Source of the DNA: Sinomonas susongensis
GTDB lineage: Bacteria; Actinomycetota; Actinomycetes; Actinomycetales; Micrococcaceae
NCBI RefSeq assembly: GCF_005877005.1
Contig: NZ_SSNH01000001.1
Span: 62,001-126,000, forward strand
Length of the DNA: 64,000 nt
Direction: 5' to 3'
Below are positions 33,401 through 41,712 of the stretch, one piece after another (positions within the stretch are counted from its first letter, which is position 1; each line of letters starts with the position of its first letter). The translations under genes and the position numbers were made by a program. The notes below the pieces were generated by a model. It saw only the letters and a program-made list of their open reading frames with translations. It did not search any database and was not told the DNA's origin.

Positions 33401-34008
33401 GAGTCGAGACCGTACACGGGCCGGCCCTTCTCGGCCCCGTCCGCGAGCTGGGCTCGCGTGATGGCGCCGGCCAGGCGATGGTAGCCCTCCTCGCCCCTGG
33501 CGAGGACAAGGAGGTGTTCCCCTTCGGGATCGGGCACCCCGTTCTGAGGTGCGGACAGCCCGAGCGAGAGCTCCGCCCCGAACACCGTCTTGAGCCCGTA
33601 GGCCTCGGCAGCCTCGGCGAGCCGCACCACCCCATAGAAGCCGTCGTGGTCCGTGATCGCGAGTGCGTTCAGGCCCAGCCGCACCGCCTCTTCCACGAGT
33701 TCTTCGGGTGAGGACGCGCCGTCGAGGAAGCTGTAGTGCGAGTGCGCGTGCAGTTCCGCGTAGGGGACATGGCGGGCGGCGGCGCTCGACGACGGCCCGT
33801 CGGCTTCCCGTCTCGGGTCGCCTTGGGCAGCACCCTCAAGCTGCGGGAGCGGCATGTACGGACCGCGCTTGCGTGACCACGCGGGGCTGTCGCCGCCGTC
33901 GTGCTGCTCGGGCTCGCGGCCGCCCCCGGTCCTGTCGAGCCGGACCTCTTTGCCGACGAGGATGTCGTGCAGGTCCTGCCAGCGGATGGACGGATTGTTG
34001 AAGCCCAC
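30460..34008 (-). CDS. dnaE2: error-prone DNA polymerase III alpha-like subunit
   Basis: The 1182-residue protein starts with GTG 34008 (GAGGAGG upstream) and an actinobacterial N tail [13 protein letters not shown], then the PHP domain ([26 protein letters not shown]...ITDHDGFYG). The C-family palm carries the acidic patch [18 protein letters not shown] and [22 protein letters not shown], followed by the fingers block [34 protein letters not shown] and a C-terminal OB fold. DnaE2 performs translesion synthesis with ImuB. It lies 121 bp after imuB on the same strand. An unusually long insertion of about 45 residues occurs near 890-935. Confidence 0.95.
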   Translation of the reverse strand: [1182 protein letters not shown]

Positions 34009-34129
34009 GGGTCCTCCTCTCAGGCTCGGGATGAGTTTTCGCGGGGCCGTCCCCGGGACGGTGGTGTCTCTTTCAGACGGTCAGGACGTTCAAGCAGCCG
34101 ATGAGTCGGTCAAGGGAGCCGACAGCGCC

Positions 34130-35758
34130 TCAGTCGTAGCGCGCCTCGGCCCACCACTGGCCGTCGTCCCCCAAGAGCAGCCACGCCTCGCCGTCGCCGT
34201 CGACTATCTGGTACCGCTCCGCGCGTCGTCGGCTCTCCGTCGCGTCCCACCACCGCTGGTGAAGGGGCCAGGGCCCCGCCCAGGCCCGCACCGGGCGTTG
34301 GCCGTGGCCCGGCCCCGGTCGGAACCAGGCTGGGGGAGGCGCTGCACCGCGTTCGTCGGCTCGGAGGGGCTGCCCGTCGGCGTCGAGGAACTCGACCGGA
34401 ACCGGCTCGGCGAACACCGTTGCGGGCAGCGGCGCCGGGACGGCTCCGGGCCACGGGCGCTCCGCCAGAGCCGTGGTCCCGTTGGGGGCGTCCTCGCCCC
34501 ACGGCACCATGAGGGAGCGTTCTGCGAGGAGACGCCCGCCGGCGCTCACGGCGTGCAGCACCGAGCCGTGGCCGAGCATGCTCTGGAGCCGCCTGAGCCC
34601 GTGGTCGAGCCGTTCGTCGACGCCGCCGAACAGCGCCTGGCCCCGCAGCCCGAGCTGGTCAGTCCGCTCCGGGAGCAGCCGGACCTGCACGACGGGTGCC
34701 GAGAGTTCTTCGCCCGTCGAGCGCCACCTGCTCCCGCGTCGGCCTCCCGCGGGGCCGCTGGGAGAAGGCGTTTCCCCGGACTGGAGCTGCCAGCGCACGC
34801 GGTCAACGACGTCGGCCGCCCCGAACTGCCGCGGATGTCCCCAGGAGCGCTCGGACCGCCGCCCGGCGTCGTCCATGATGTGAACGCGAAGCTCAGTGCA
34901 TGCGAGGCCCGCGCGCCGCAGCCCCTCCACGAAGTCCTCGGCAGTGGGCCGCAGTGCGAACGCGATCTGGTCGATGCGGTCGAGTCCGGGATCGAAGTCC
35001 GCCGCCCGCTCGAGCGGGATGGGCGCGACGCGCGGCACGATGGCCTGCGGATCGAGTCCCGAGGCGCGCGCGTGGGCGAGAGCCCCCTCCGGCCCGAACC
35101 GCGAGCGGACCTCGGGCTCGGGAAGGGCAGCGAACGCCCCGAGCGTGCGGACGCCGAGCCGCACGAGGAGCGAGGCCAGCTTGGGGTCGCCGAGAGCCGC
35201 GACCGGCAGGGGCCCGAGGAAGTTGCGGGAACCTCCCCGGGGGACGACGAGGAGCGACGTGAGCTCGCTCGCGCACCGTGCCGCCTGCTCGGCGGCGAAG
35301 ACGGAGTCGGCGACACCGACGCGTGCCTCGAGCCCCATCCGGGCCACCGCTTCGAGCGCTGCGCCGCCAGCCTCGTCCTCGCTTCCATAGAACCGGGTCG
35401 CTCCGCGGACGCGGACCGCGCAGAGCCCCGGCCGCAGCACATGGACGCCGGGCAGCACGCGTTCGACGGCGGCGAGGACGTCCTCGAATTCCCGCGCGTC
35501 GCGCCCGGGGTCGGCGGGAATGGCCGCGAGGTCCGGGCACCGCGACTGGGCCTCCCGCAGACGCAGCCCGCGGACGACTCCGGCGGACCGGGCCTCCGAG
35601 GAGCACACCGCCACGAGGCCTTTCTCCATGACCGCTGCTGCCATCCGGTCGGGCAGCTCGCCCGCGAGCTGTGCGGCCACGAGCGGCCAGTCGGGGATCC
35701 ACACGACAAGGACGCGCGGAGGTGCTTGGCCCCGTCCAGTGACGCCGGCCGTGCTCAC
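34130..35758 (-). CDS. imuB: ImuB-like inactive Y-family polymerase
   Basis: The 542-residue protein is ImuB: the opening RVLVVWIPDWPLVAAQL replaces the catalytic acidic residues of active Y-family polymerases, and the fold continues through GLRLREAQSRCPDL, GVADSVFAAEQAA, LPVAAL and LGVRTLGAFAALP. ImuB bridges the beta clamp and DnaE2. The start is GTG 35758, overlapping the TGA of imuA' (GTGA at 35755-35758), which shows tight coupling; the open frame extending upstream is not homologous. The C-terminal half ends in WWDATESRRRAERYQIVDGDGEAWLLL, typical of actinobacterial ImuB. Confidence 0.93.
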   Translation of the reverse strand: MSTAGVTGRGQAPPRVLVVWIPDWPLVAAQLAGELPDRMAAAVMEKGLVAVCSSEARSAGVVRGLRLREAQSRCPDLAAIPADPGRDAREFEDVLAAVERVLPGVHVLRPGLCAVRVRGATRFYGSEDEAGGAALEAVARMGLEARVGVADSVFAAEQAARCASELTSLLVVPRGGSRNFLGPLPVAALGDPKLASLLVRLGVRTLGAFAALPEPEVRSRFGPEGALAHARASGLDPQAIVPRVAPIPLERAADFDPGLDRIDQIAFALRPTAEDFVEGLRRAGLACTELRVHIMDDAGRRSERSWGHPRQFGAADVVDRVRWQLQSGETPSPSGPAGGRRGSRWRSTGEELSAPVVQVRLLPERTDQLGLRGQALFGGVDERLDHGLRRLQSMLGHGSVLHAVSAGGRLLAERSLMVPWGEDAPNGTTALAERPWPGAVPAPLPATVFAEPVPVEFLDADGQPLRADERGAAPPPAWFRPGPGHGQRPVRAWAGPWPLHQRWWDATESRRRAERYQIVDGDGEAWLLLGDDGQWWAEARYD

Positions 35759-36435
35759 GGCAGGCCTCCGGCGGGCGTCGCCTCGCCCCAAGGAGTCGGG
35801 TCGGCGTGCAGGGCTGCGAGGTCGATGCCCGTCCTCCGCCGCGTCCCGCGCTGGGACCACACGAGGTTCATTCGATGGCTGCGCAGGTGCCCATGTCCTT
35901 CGCCGAGCCCGTCCCAGCGGGAACCCTCCACGCCCAGGACTCCCTCGGCCTGCAGCCACGGGCCGAGGACCAGCAGGGTGCAGCCGCGCTCCCTGAGCCT
36001 GGAAGAGAGCCGGGAGGCGTCGCCCGCGCCCGGGCGGGCGGGCGGCCGGACGAGCAGCAGCGGCAGGACGTCGGCGAGGGCCGAGGCCGTCACGAGCCAG
36101 CGATCGCCGGGATCGGGGACGAGGACGGTCCGCTCGAGCGAGATGCCGAAGCCTTTGGCAGCCTCTGCGCCGAAGTCCGGGACTCCTGCGACGCCGCACC
36201 AGTGGCCCTGGGAGGACGGCCCGGCGAGCAGCGCCATGGCAACGGAGAGAGGCGCCTCGACGGAATAGACCGCTCCCGCCCGGAGGCCGTCGGGCAGAAG
36301 CGGCGAGAAGGCGGGAAGGAGGGGGTACGAGACCTCCCGGTTCCGCCGCCCCTGCAGCAGGTGGATCCGCTCCTGGAGCTCGCGCAGCTGCTCGGCCGCC
36401 GAGGCGACGGACGTGGAGCTGAGCGGAACCGACAT
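35755..36435 (-). CDS. imuA: ImuA'-like RecA-fold mutasome accessory protein
   Basis: The 226-residue protein matches ImuA'-type proteins: ELQERIHLLQGRR, LPALLPDGLRAGAVYSV-like region and the VAMALLAGPSSQGHWCGVAGVPDFGAEAAKGFGISLERTVLVPDPG RecA-like core, but without an intact Walker A. ImuA' is needed with ImuB and DnaE2 for damage-induced mutagenesis. ATG 36435 is preferred over ATG 36444 because GAAAAT and TTGACT position transcription start exactly at 36435, and 36444 lies inside the -10. A LexA box sits between -35 and -10. Confidence 0.88.
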   Translation of the reverse strand: MSVPLSSTSVASAAEQLRELQERIHLLQGRRNREVSYPLLPAFSPLLPDGLRAGAVYSVEAPLSVAMALLAGPSSQGHWCGVAGVPDFGAEAAKGFGISLERTVLVPDPGDRWLVTASALADVLPLLLVRPPARPGAGDASRLSSRLRERGCTLLVLGPWLQAEGVLGVEGSRWDGLGEGHGHLRSHRMNLVWSQRGTRRRTGIDLAALHADPTPWGEATPAGGLP

Positions 36436-36442
36436 ACACCCC

Positions 36443-36471
36443 ATTTTCGAAAGTGTGTTCGATTAAGTCAA
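36443..36471 (-). promoter_or_regulatory. LexA-controlled promoter of the imuA'-imuB-dnaE2 operon
   Basis: On the minus strand TTGACT (36471-36466), a 17-bp spacer and GAAAAT (36448-36443) form a promoter 7 nt from ATG 36435. CGAACACACTTTCG (36461-36448) in the spacer matches the actinobacterial SOS box CGAAC-N4-GTTCG except for one base. This implies SOS induction. Confidence 0.85.
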
Positions 36472-36571
36472 TTGCGCGCGTGTCGCTTTCGCACCCGGGT
36501 GCCTCGGCACTGCTGCAAGGGGCTGGCGTCAACCGAGTACACCCGATCGCTGGGGCGTCTGGCCCAGCGGC

Positions 36572-36577
36572 TAGAGT
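36572..36577 (+). promoter_or_regulatory. -10 element of leaderless cbs
   Basis: TAGAGT at 36572-36577 is followed after 7 nt by the GTG start at 36585. Confidence 0.55.
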
Positions 36578-36584
36578 TGGGGTC

Positions 36585-37970
36585 GTGAAATACGCCAACT
36601 CCGTCGTCGAGCTCATCGGCCATACACCCCTGGTCAAGCTCCAGAAGGTCACCGAGGGCATCAGGGCCACCGTCCTTGTCAAGCTCGAGTACCTCAACCC
36701 CGGCGGCTCCATCAAGGACCGCATCGCCCTCAAGATGATCGAGGAGGCGGAGCGCAGCGGCAGGCTGAAGCCCGGCGGGACCATCGTCGAGCCGACGAGC
36801 GGGAACACCGGCGTCGGCCTCGCGCTCGTGGGCCAGCAGAAGGGCTACAAGTGCATCTTCGTGGTGCCGGACAAGGTCGGCCAGGAGAAGCGCTCGGTCC
36901 TCGAGGCCTACGGGGCTGAGGTTGTCGTGACGCCGACGGCGGTTCCCCCGGATTCGCCGCATTCCTACTACGGCGTCTCGGACCGGCTCGTCCGCGAGAT
37001 CCCGGGCGCGTTCAAGCCCGACCAGTTCTCCAACCCTGGCGCCCCGGAGAGCCACTACGAGACCACGGGGCCCGAGATCTGGGCCGATACCGAAGGCAAG
37101 GTGACCCACGTCGTCATCGGGGCCGGCACGGGCGGCACGATCACCGGCACTGGCCGGTTCCTCAAGGAAGTCTCGAAGGACCGCCCGGAGTCCGAGGGCG
37201 GCCAGGTCACGGTCATCGGCGCGGACCCGGAGGGCTCGGTCTACTCGGGCGGCACGGGCCGGCCCTACTTCGTCGAGGGTGTGGGCGAAGACATGTGGCC
37301 CGCGAACTACGACAAGGCCGTCCCCGACGACGTGCTCGCCGTGAATGACGCGGAATCGTTCGCCATGACCCGCAGGCTCGCCCGGGAAGAGGGACTGCTC
37401 GTCGGCGGCTCGTCCGGCATGGCGGTAGTGGCGGCGCTGCGCGCGGCGCGGGACCTGCCCGAGTCGGCGATCGTCGTCGTCGTCCTCCCGGACAGCGGGC
37501 GCGGCTATCTCGCCAAGATCTTCAACGACGACTGGATGCGCTCGTTCGGGTTCCTCCCCGGCACGTCGGAGGCGACGGTCGGCGACGTGCTCAAGGGCAA
37601 GGACGGAAAGCTCCCGGACCTCGTCCACACGCACCCGAACGAGACGGTGCGCGAGGTCATCGACATCATGACGGAATACGGCGTGAGCCATCTTCCGGTC
37701 CTCTCGAACGAACCCCCGGTCGTGATGGGCGAGGTGCTCGGCGCGGTGGACGAGCGCGATCTGTCCGCGAAGCTGTTCAGGGGCGAGGCGAGGCTCACCG
37801 ACAAGATCTCCGAGCACATGGGCGCTCGCCTGCCCGTGATCGGCTCGCTCGAGAGCCAGGCCACGGCGCGCGAGATGCTCACGGAGGCGGACGCCCTCAT
37901 GGTGACGTTCGTCGGCGCCCCCATCGGCATCGTCACGCGGCATGACCTGCTCGCGAACCTCAACAAGTAG
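36585..37970 (+). CDS. cbs: cystathionine beta-synthase
   Basis: A 461-residue PLP enzyme joining serine (or O-acetylserine) and homocysteine to cystathionine. The PLP lysine is in NPGGSIKDRIA (Lys44), the substrate loop is TSGNTGVGLA, and the PLP phosphate loop is GAGTGGTITGTGR. Two C-terminal CBS domains (about residues 335-460, with VREVIDIMTEYGVSHLPVLS and AREMLTEADALMVTFVG) are present; the heme-binding N extension of animal CBS is absent. The GTG start is fixed by the leaderless promoter. With the next gene it forms a transsulfuration pair. Confidence 0.93.
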   Translation: MKYANSVVELIGHTPLVKLQKVTEGIRATVLVKLEYLNPGGSIKDRIALKMIEEAERSGRLKPGGTIVEPTSGNTGVGLALVGQQKGYKCIFVVPDKVGQEKRSVLEAYGAEVVVTPTAVPPDSPHSYYGVSDRLVREIPGAFKPDQFSNPGAPESHYETTGPEIWADTEGKVTHVVIGAGTGGTITGTGRFLKEVSKDRPESEGGQVTVIGADPEGSVYSGGTGRPYFVEGVGEDMWPANYDKAVPDDVLAVNDAESFAMTRRLAREEGLLVGGSSGMAVVAALRAARDLPESAIVVVVLPDSGRGYLAKIFNDDWMRSFGFLPGTSEATVGDVLKGKDGKLPDLVHTHPNETVREVIDIMTEYGVSHLPVLSNEPPVVMGEVLGAVDERDLSAKLFRGEARLTDKISEHMGARLPVIGSLESQATAREMLTEADALMVTFVGAPIGIVTRHDLLANLNK

Positions 37971-38003
37971 ACGAACACTTCGACGTAGACGAACACCTCG
38001 ATG
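37969..38003 (+). repeat. 18-bp duplication between cbs and the cystathionine lyase/synthase
   Basis: A unit TAGACGAACACYTCGAYG occurs twice in tandem; the first TAG is the stop codon of cbs. The second copy runs into the AAGGAG ribosome site of the next gene. Confidence 0.7.
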
Positions 38004-38015
38004 AAGGAGCTGCAC

Positions 38016-39179
38016 GTGAGCGAGACCAACCAGGGCTTCAACACCCGTGCCGTCCACGCTGGCCAGGAATTCGAGCCGCGCACCGGCGCGGTCGTCCCGC
38101 CCCTGCATTTCAGCTCGACCTATGCCCAGGAGGGCATCGGCGGCCTTCGTTCCGGCTACGAGTACGGCCGCGGCGGCAACCCGACCCGCGACGCCCTCCA
38201 GGAGCAGCTCGCTGCCCTCGAGGGCGGGAAGCACGCCTTCTCGTTCGGTTCGGGGCTCGCCGCAGAGGACGGACTGATCCGGGCGCTCTGCACGCCGGGC
38301 GACCGTATCGTGCTCGGCAACGACGCGTACGGCGGGACCTACCGCCTCATCAGCCGCGTGCTCGGCGGCTGGGGCATCCGCAACCAGCCCGTTGACATGG
38401 CGGCGCTCGACGACGTGCGTGACGCCGTCGCGGCCGGCGGGAGTGCGGCGCGGCTCGTGTGGGTCGAGACGCCGTCGAACCCGCTCATGAAGGTCACGGA
38501 CATCTCGGCCCTCGCGTCGATCGCGCACGACGCCGGGGCCCTCCTCGTCGTCGACAACACGTTCGCGTCGCCCTACCTCCAGAACCCGCTGGCCCTCGGC
38601 GCCGACATCGTGGTCCACTCGACGACCAAGTACATCGGCGGCCACTCCGACGTCGTCGGCGGCGCCGTCGTCGTCAACGACGACGAGCTCGCCGGGAAGA
38701 TCGGCTTCGTCCAGTTCGCGGTCGGGGCCGTCTCCGGCCCGATGGACGCCTTCCTCACGACCCGCGGCCTCAAGACCCTCGGGGTACGGATGGAGCGCCA
38801 CTCGGACAACGCCCAGAAGATCGCCGAGTGGCTCGTCGGCCGGCCCGGCATCGAGAAGGTCCTCTACCCCGGGCTGCCCGAGCACCCAGGGCACGAGCTC
38901 GCGGCCCGGCAGATGCGGCGCTTCGGCGGCATGATCTCGGTCCAGTTCAGCGGCGGGGAGGCTGCGGCCCGCAAGGTCGCCGAGTCGACGAGGCTCTTCA
39001 CGCTCGCCGAGTCGCTCGGCGGCATCGAGTCGCTCATGAACTACCCGTCCGAGATGACCCACGCTTCCGTCAAGGGCACCGAACTGGCCGTTCCCGAAAA
39101 CCTCATCCGGCTCTCCGTCGGCATCGAGGACGCGGAGGACCTCATCGGGGACCTCGACAGCGCGATGAGCCACCTCTGA
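38016..39179 (+). CDS. cystathionine gamma-lyase/gamma-synthase
   Basis: A 387-residue Cys/Met-metabolism PLP enzyme. FNTRAVHAGQEFEPRTGAVVPPLHFSSTY opens the family, YEYGRGGNPTRDALQ and FGSGLAAEDGLI bind PLP phosphate, DNTFASPYLQ and the Schiff-base lysine in HSTTKYIGGHSD (Lys205) complete the site. Sequence alone does not separate lyase (reverse transsulfuration, cystathionine to cysteine) from synthase; pairing with cystathionine beta-synthase favours the lyase role. GTG 38016 follows AAGGAG (38003-38008). Confidence 0.88.
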   Translation: MSETNQGFNTRAVHAGQEFEPRTGAVVPPLHFSSTYAQEGIGGLRSGYEYGRGGNPTRDALQEQLAALEGGKHAFSFGSGLAAEDGLIRALCTPGDRIVLGNDAYGGTYRLISRVLGGWGIRNQPVDMAALDDVRDAVAAGGSAARLVWVETPSNPLMKVTDISALASIAHDAGALLVVDNTFASPYLQNPLALGADIVVHSTTKYIGGHSDVVGGAVVVNDDELAGKIGFVQFAVGAVSGPMDAFLTTRGLKTLGVRMERHSDNAQKIAEWLVGRPGIEKVLYPGLPEHPGHELAARQMRRFGGMISVQFSGGEAAARKVAESTRLFTLAESLGGIESLMNYPSEMTHASVKGTELAVPENLIRLSVGIEDAEDLIGDLDSAMSHL

Positions 39180-39211
39180 CCCGTCCCACCTGACCGAGAG
39201 GACCACCCCAG

Positions 39212-40150
39212 ATGCCGACGTCACCGTCGACTGCTCCCGCCTGGACCAAGGCGCCTTGGTTCAGGCCCGCCTTGATCGCCCTCGGCGCGGTCATCGTCCT
39301 GGGGATCGTCGTCCTGCTCGCGAAGTGGCTCCGCAGCACGGAGCCCGTCTCGTCGTTCATCGCGACGTACCCCGGCTATGCGTCGCAGCCCGCCGGCACG
39401 CCCGTCGGCCTGCCGGCGTGGCTCAACTGGAGCCACTTCCTCAACATGTTCTTCATCGTCCTGATCGTGCGCTCGGGCCTCCAGGTCCGGTACACGACCC
39501 GGCCGCAGGGCTACTGGAGGCGGAACAACAAGGGACTCATCAGGACCAAGGGGCAGCCCAAGAAGATCAGCCTCGACCTGTGGTTCCATCTCACGCTGGA
39601 TGCCCTGTGGGTGCTCAACGGCCTCGTCTACTGGATCCTGCTCTTCTCGACGGGCCAGTGGAAGCGGGTGATCCCGACGAGCTGGGACGTCTTCCCGCAC
39701 GCCGTCTCGGTGGCAATCCAGTACGCGTCGCTCAACTGGCCCCTCGAGAACGGGTGGACGGACTACAACGCCCTCCAGCTCCTCTTCTACTTCATCACGA
39801 GCTTCATCGCGGCGCCGCTCGCGATCCTGACCGGGCTGCGGATGTCCGGCGCCTGGCCCTCGAAGGCGCCCCGCCTCAACAAGGCGTACCCGATCGAGCT
39901 CGCCCGGCGCGTGCACTTCCCTGTGGCGGTCTACTTCGTCGCGTTCGTGATCGTGCACGTGACGCTCGTCCTCACCACGGGCGCGCTGCGGAACCTCAAC
40001 CACATGTTCGCCGCGAACGACGGCGACAGCTGGCTCGGGTTCGGGTTCTTCGCGGCGGCCGTCGTCGTCATCGTGGCCGCGTGGTTCCTCGCGCGTCCGC
40101 TGTTCCTGCGGCCGGTTGCCTCGCTCATGGGTTCGGTCACGCGCAACTAG
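39212..40150 (+). CDS. cytochrome b/b6-domain membrane protein
   Basis: The 312-residue protein has about five membrane spans and histidines placed as heme ligands in NWSHFLNMFFIVLIV, LWFHLTLDALWVLNGLVYW and RRVHFPVAVYFVAFVIVHV. It fits the diheme cytochrome b561/hydrogenase-type b subunit family that passes quinol electrons to a periplasmic redox partner, often a molybdopterin enzyme. No such partner is adjacent, though a MOSC protein lies 2.3 kb away. ATG 39212 follows GAGAGGA, 32 bp after the cystathionine enzyme, so read-through is possible. Confidence 0.8.
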   Translation: MPTSPSTAPAWTKAPWFRPALIALGAVIVLGIVVLLAKWLRSTEPVSSFIATYPGYASQPAGTPVGLPAWLNWSHFLNMFFIVLIVRSGLQVRYTTRPQGYWRRNNKGLIRTKGQPKKISLDLWFHLTLDALWVLNGLVYWILLFSTGQWKRVIPTSWDVFPHAVSVAIQYASLNWPLENGWTDYNALQLLFYFITSFIAAPLAILTGLRMSGAWPSKAPRLNKAYPIELARRVHFPVAVYFVAFVIVHVTLVLTTGALRNLNHMFAANDGDSWLGFGFFAAAVVVIVAAWFLARPLFLRPVASLMGSVTRN

Positions 40151-40185
40151 GCGGGCAGGGTCCGGGGATGTGACAGCATGGTCGC

Positions 40186-41712
40186 ATGCCGCAGCGCGTT
40201 CCGCTCCTGCCTGCCCGAGAGCATCGCCTCAGGCTGGCCGAACTGGGCGTCCTGGACCGCCGTCGGACCCTGTGGGGCCTCGCTCTAGCCCTCGCCCTGC
40301 CGGTCACGGTCGAGGCGACGGTCGTCGCGGGCGGCTACCACAACATGGCGATGACCATGCTCGTGCAGCTCGCCGCCGCGGTCGCTGTCGCCGTCGTCGG
40401 GGGCCTCTGGCCCGCTGCCGTGGCCGCGGTCGTGGGCTCCCTCCTGCTCAACTACTTCTCGGTCGCGCCGGTCGGGAGCTTCCAGATCGCGGATCCCCAG
40501 GTCGTGGGCGAGCTCCTCATCTTCCTCGCGGTCGCGTGCGCTGTGGGCCTCGCGGTCGGTGCCGCGACGCGGCGGTTCGAGCAGGCCGCGCGGGCTCAGG
40601 CGGACGCCCGTGCGATGGCCGAGCTCGCGCGCGGGATCCTCGGCTCCGGGGGGCAGGTGCAGGAGTTCCTCGAGCGTGTCCGGGCCGCGCTCGGGCTGCG
40701 TGCTGTGACGCTCCTGGAGCGGCGCGAACCCGGGACACCGCGCGCGGTCAGGCCGGGGTGGGAGGTCGTCGCGAGTGCAGGCGAGGCGCCGCCCGTGACG
40801 CCCGCGGCCGCGGACGGCCTCGTCATCGCCGACGAGCACTACGCGCTCCTCGCGGGAGGCCGGGAGCTCGAGCCCGCGGAACGGCGCATGATGGAGGCCT
40901 TCGGTGCGTACCTCGTCGCGATCCGGCAGGGTCGGCAGCTGGCCTCGAGCCGCGAGGCGAACCGCCGGCTCGAGGAGGGCAACACGATCCGGACGTCGAT
41001 CCTCCGGGCCGTCTCGCACGACCTCCGCACGCCGCTCTCCGGGATCAAGCTGAGCGTGAGCAGCCTGCGGCAGCCCGGCGTCGACTTCACGCGCGAGGAG
41101 CAGGCGGAGCTGCTCGAGACGATCGAGGACTACACCGACAGGCTCTCCGCGCTCGTGGGAAACCTCCTCGACATGTCCCGCATCTCGGCAGACAGCGTGA
41201 CACCGCTCCTGCGTCCGGTCCGCTGGCGCGAGGTGCTTCCGCCCTGGCCGAAGGATGCCGTCGTCGACGACCGGGTCTCGCCCGGGTGCCCTCCCGTCGA
41301 GGCCGATCCGGTGCTCCTCGAGCGCGTTGTGGCCAACCTCGTCGAGAACGCCCTCAAGTACGCACCCGGACTGCCGCTCGAGCTCGAGGCGGGCGCGGGG
41401 GAGGCCGACCCCTCGGGCCGGGCGATGGGCGAACTGCGCGTTGTGGACCACGGCGGGGGCATCCCGCCCGAGCAGCTCATGGCCGTGTTCAACCCGTTCC
41501 AGCGCGTGGGCGATGCGAGCCGTCACGGTGCCGGGATCGGTCTCGGGCTCGCCGTGGCGAAGGGCTTCGTCGAGGCGATGGGCGGTCGGATCTCAGCGGG
41601 GCAGACGCCGGGCGGTGGCCTCACGATGCGGATCGTCCTTCCGCTGGCAGCGCCCGACGGCGATGGGTCGCCGGGCGGCGCGGCCCCCGCCGAGGCGGGG
41701 AGCACGGCATGA
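40186..41712 (+). CDS. KdpD-like sensor histidine kinase lacking the N-terminal KdpD domain
   Basis: The 508-residue kinase has four closely spaced membrane helices of the DUF4118/KdpD type (about residues 27-125), a GAF-like segment, and a HisKA-HATPase core: ILRAVSHDLRTPLSGIKLSVSSLR (phospho-His278), VVANLVENALKYAPG (N box), VVDHGGGIPPEQL and GAGIGLGLAVAKGFVEAMGG. E. coli KdpD additionally carries an N-terminal KdpD and Usp domain that senses potassium; both are missing. ATG 40186 is the only good start. It overlaps the response regulator by ATGA. Confidence 0.9.
   Translation: MPQRVPLLPAREHRLRLAELGVLDRRRTLWGLALALALPVTVEATVVAGGYHNMAMTMLVQLAAAVAVAVVGGLWPAAVAAVVGSLLLNYFSVAPVGSFQIADPQVVGELLIFLAVACAVGLAVGAATRRFEQAARAQADARAMAELARGILGSGGQVQEFLERVRAALGLRAVTLLERREPGTPRAVRPGWEVVASAGEAPPVTPAAADGLVIADEHYALLAGGRELEPAERRMMEAFGAYLVAIRQGRQLASSREANRRLEEGNTIRTSILRAVSHDLRTPLSGIKLSVSSLRQPGVDFTREEQAELLETIEDYTDRLSALVGNLLDMSRISADSVTPLLRPVRWREVLPPWPKDAVVDDRVSPGCPPVEADPVLLERVVANLVENALKYAPGLPLELEAGAGEADPSGRAMGELRVVDHGGGIPPEQLMAVFNPFQRVGDASRHGAGIGLGLAVAKGFVEAMGGRISAGQTPGGGLTMRIVLPLAAPDGDGSPGGAAPAEAGSTA

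Noticed and set aside
35759-36808. Upstream extension of the imuB frame to 892 codons
   Set aside because: The extension overlaps imuA' out of frame and the cbs promoter, has no homology, and the GTGA overlap with imuA' explains the true start at 35758.
36468-39224. A 918-codon open frame on the minus strand
   Set aside because: Antisense to cbs and the cystathionine enzyme, which carry intact catalytic motifs. No recognisable domain in the reverse translation.
40116-41708. Extension of the response regulator frame to 755 codons
   Set aside because: It runs through the histidine kinase gene in another frame and is Arg-rich nonsense; the receiver domain begins at ATG 41709.
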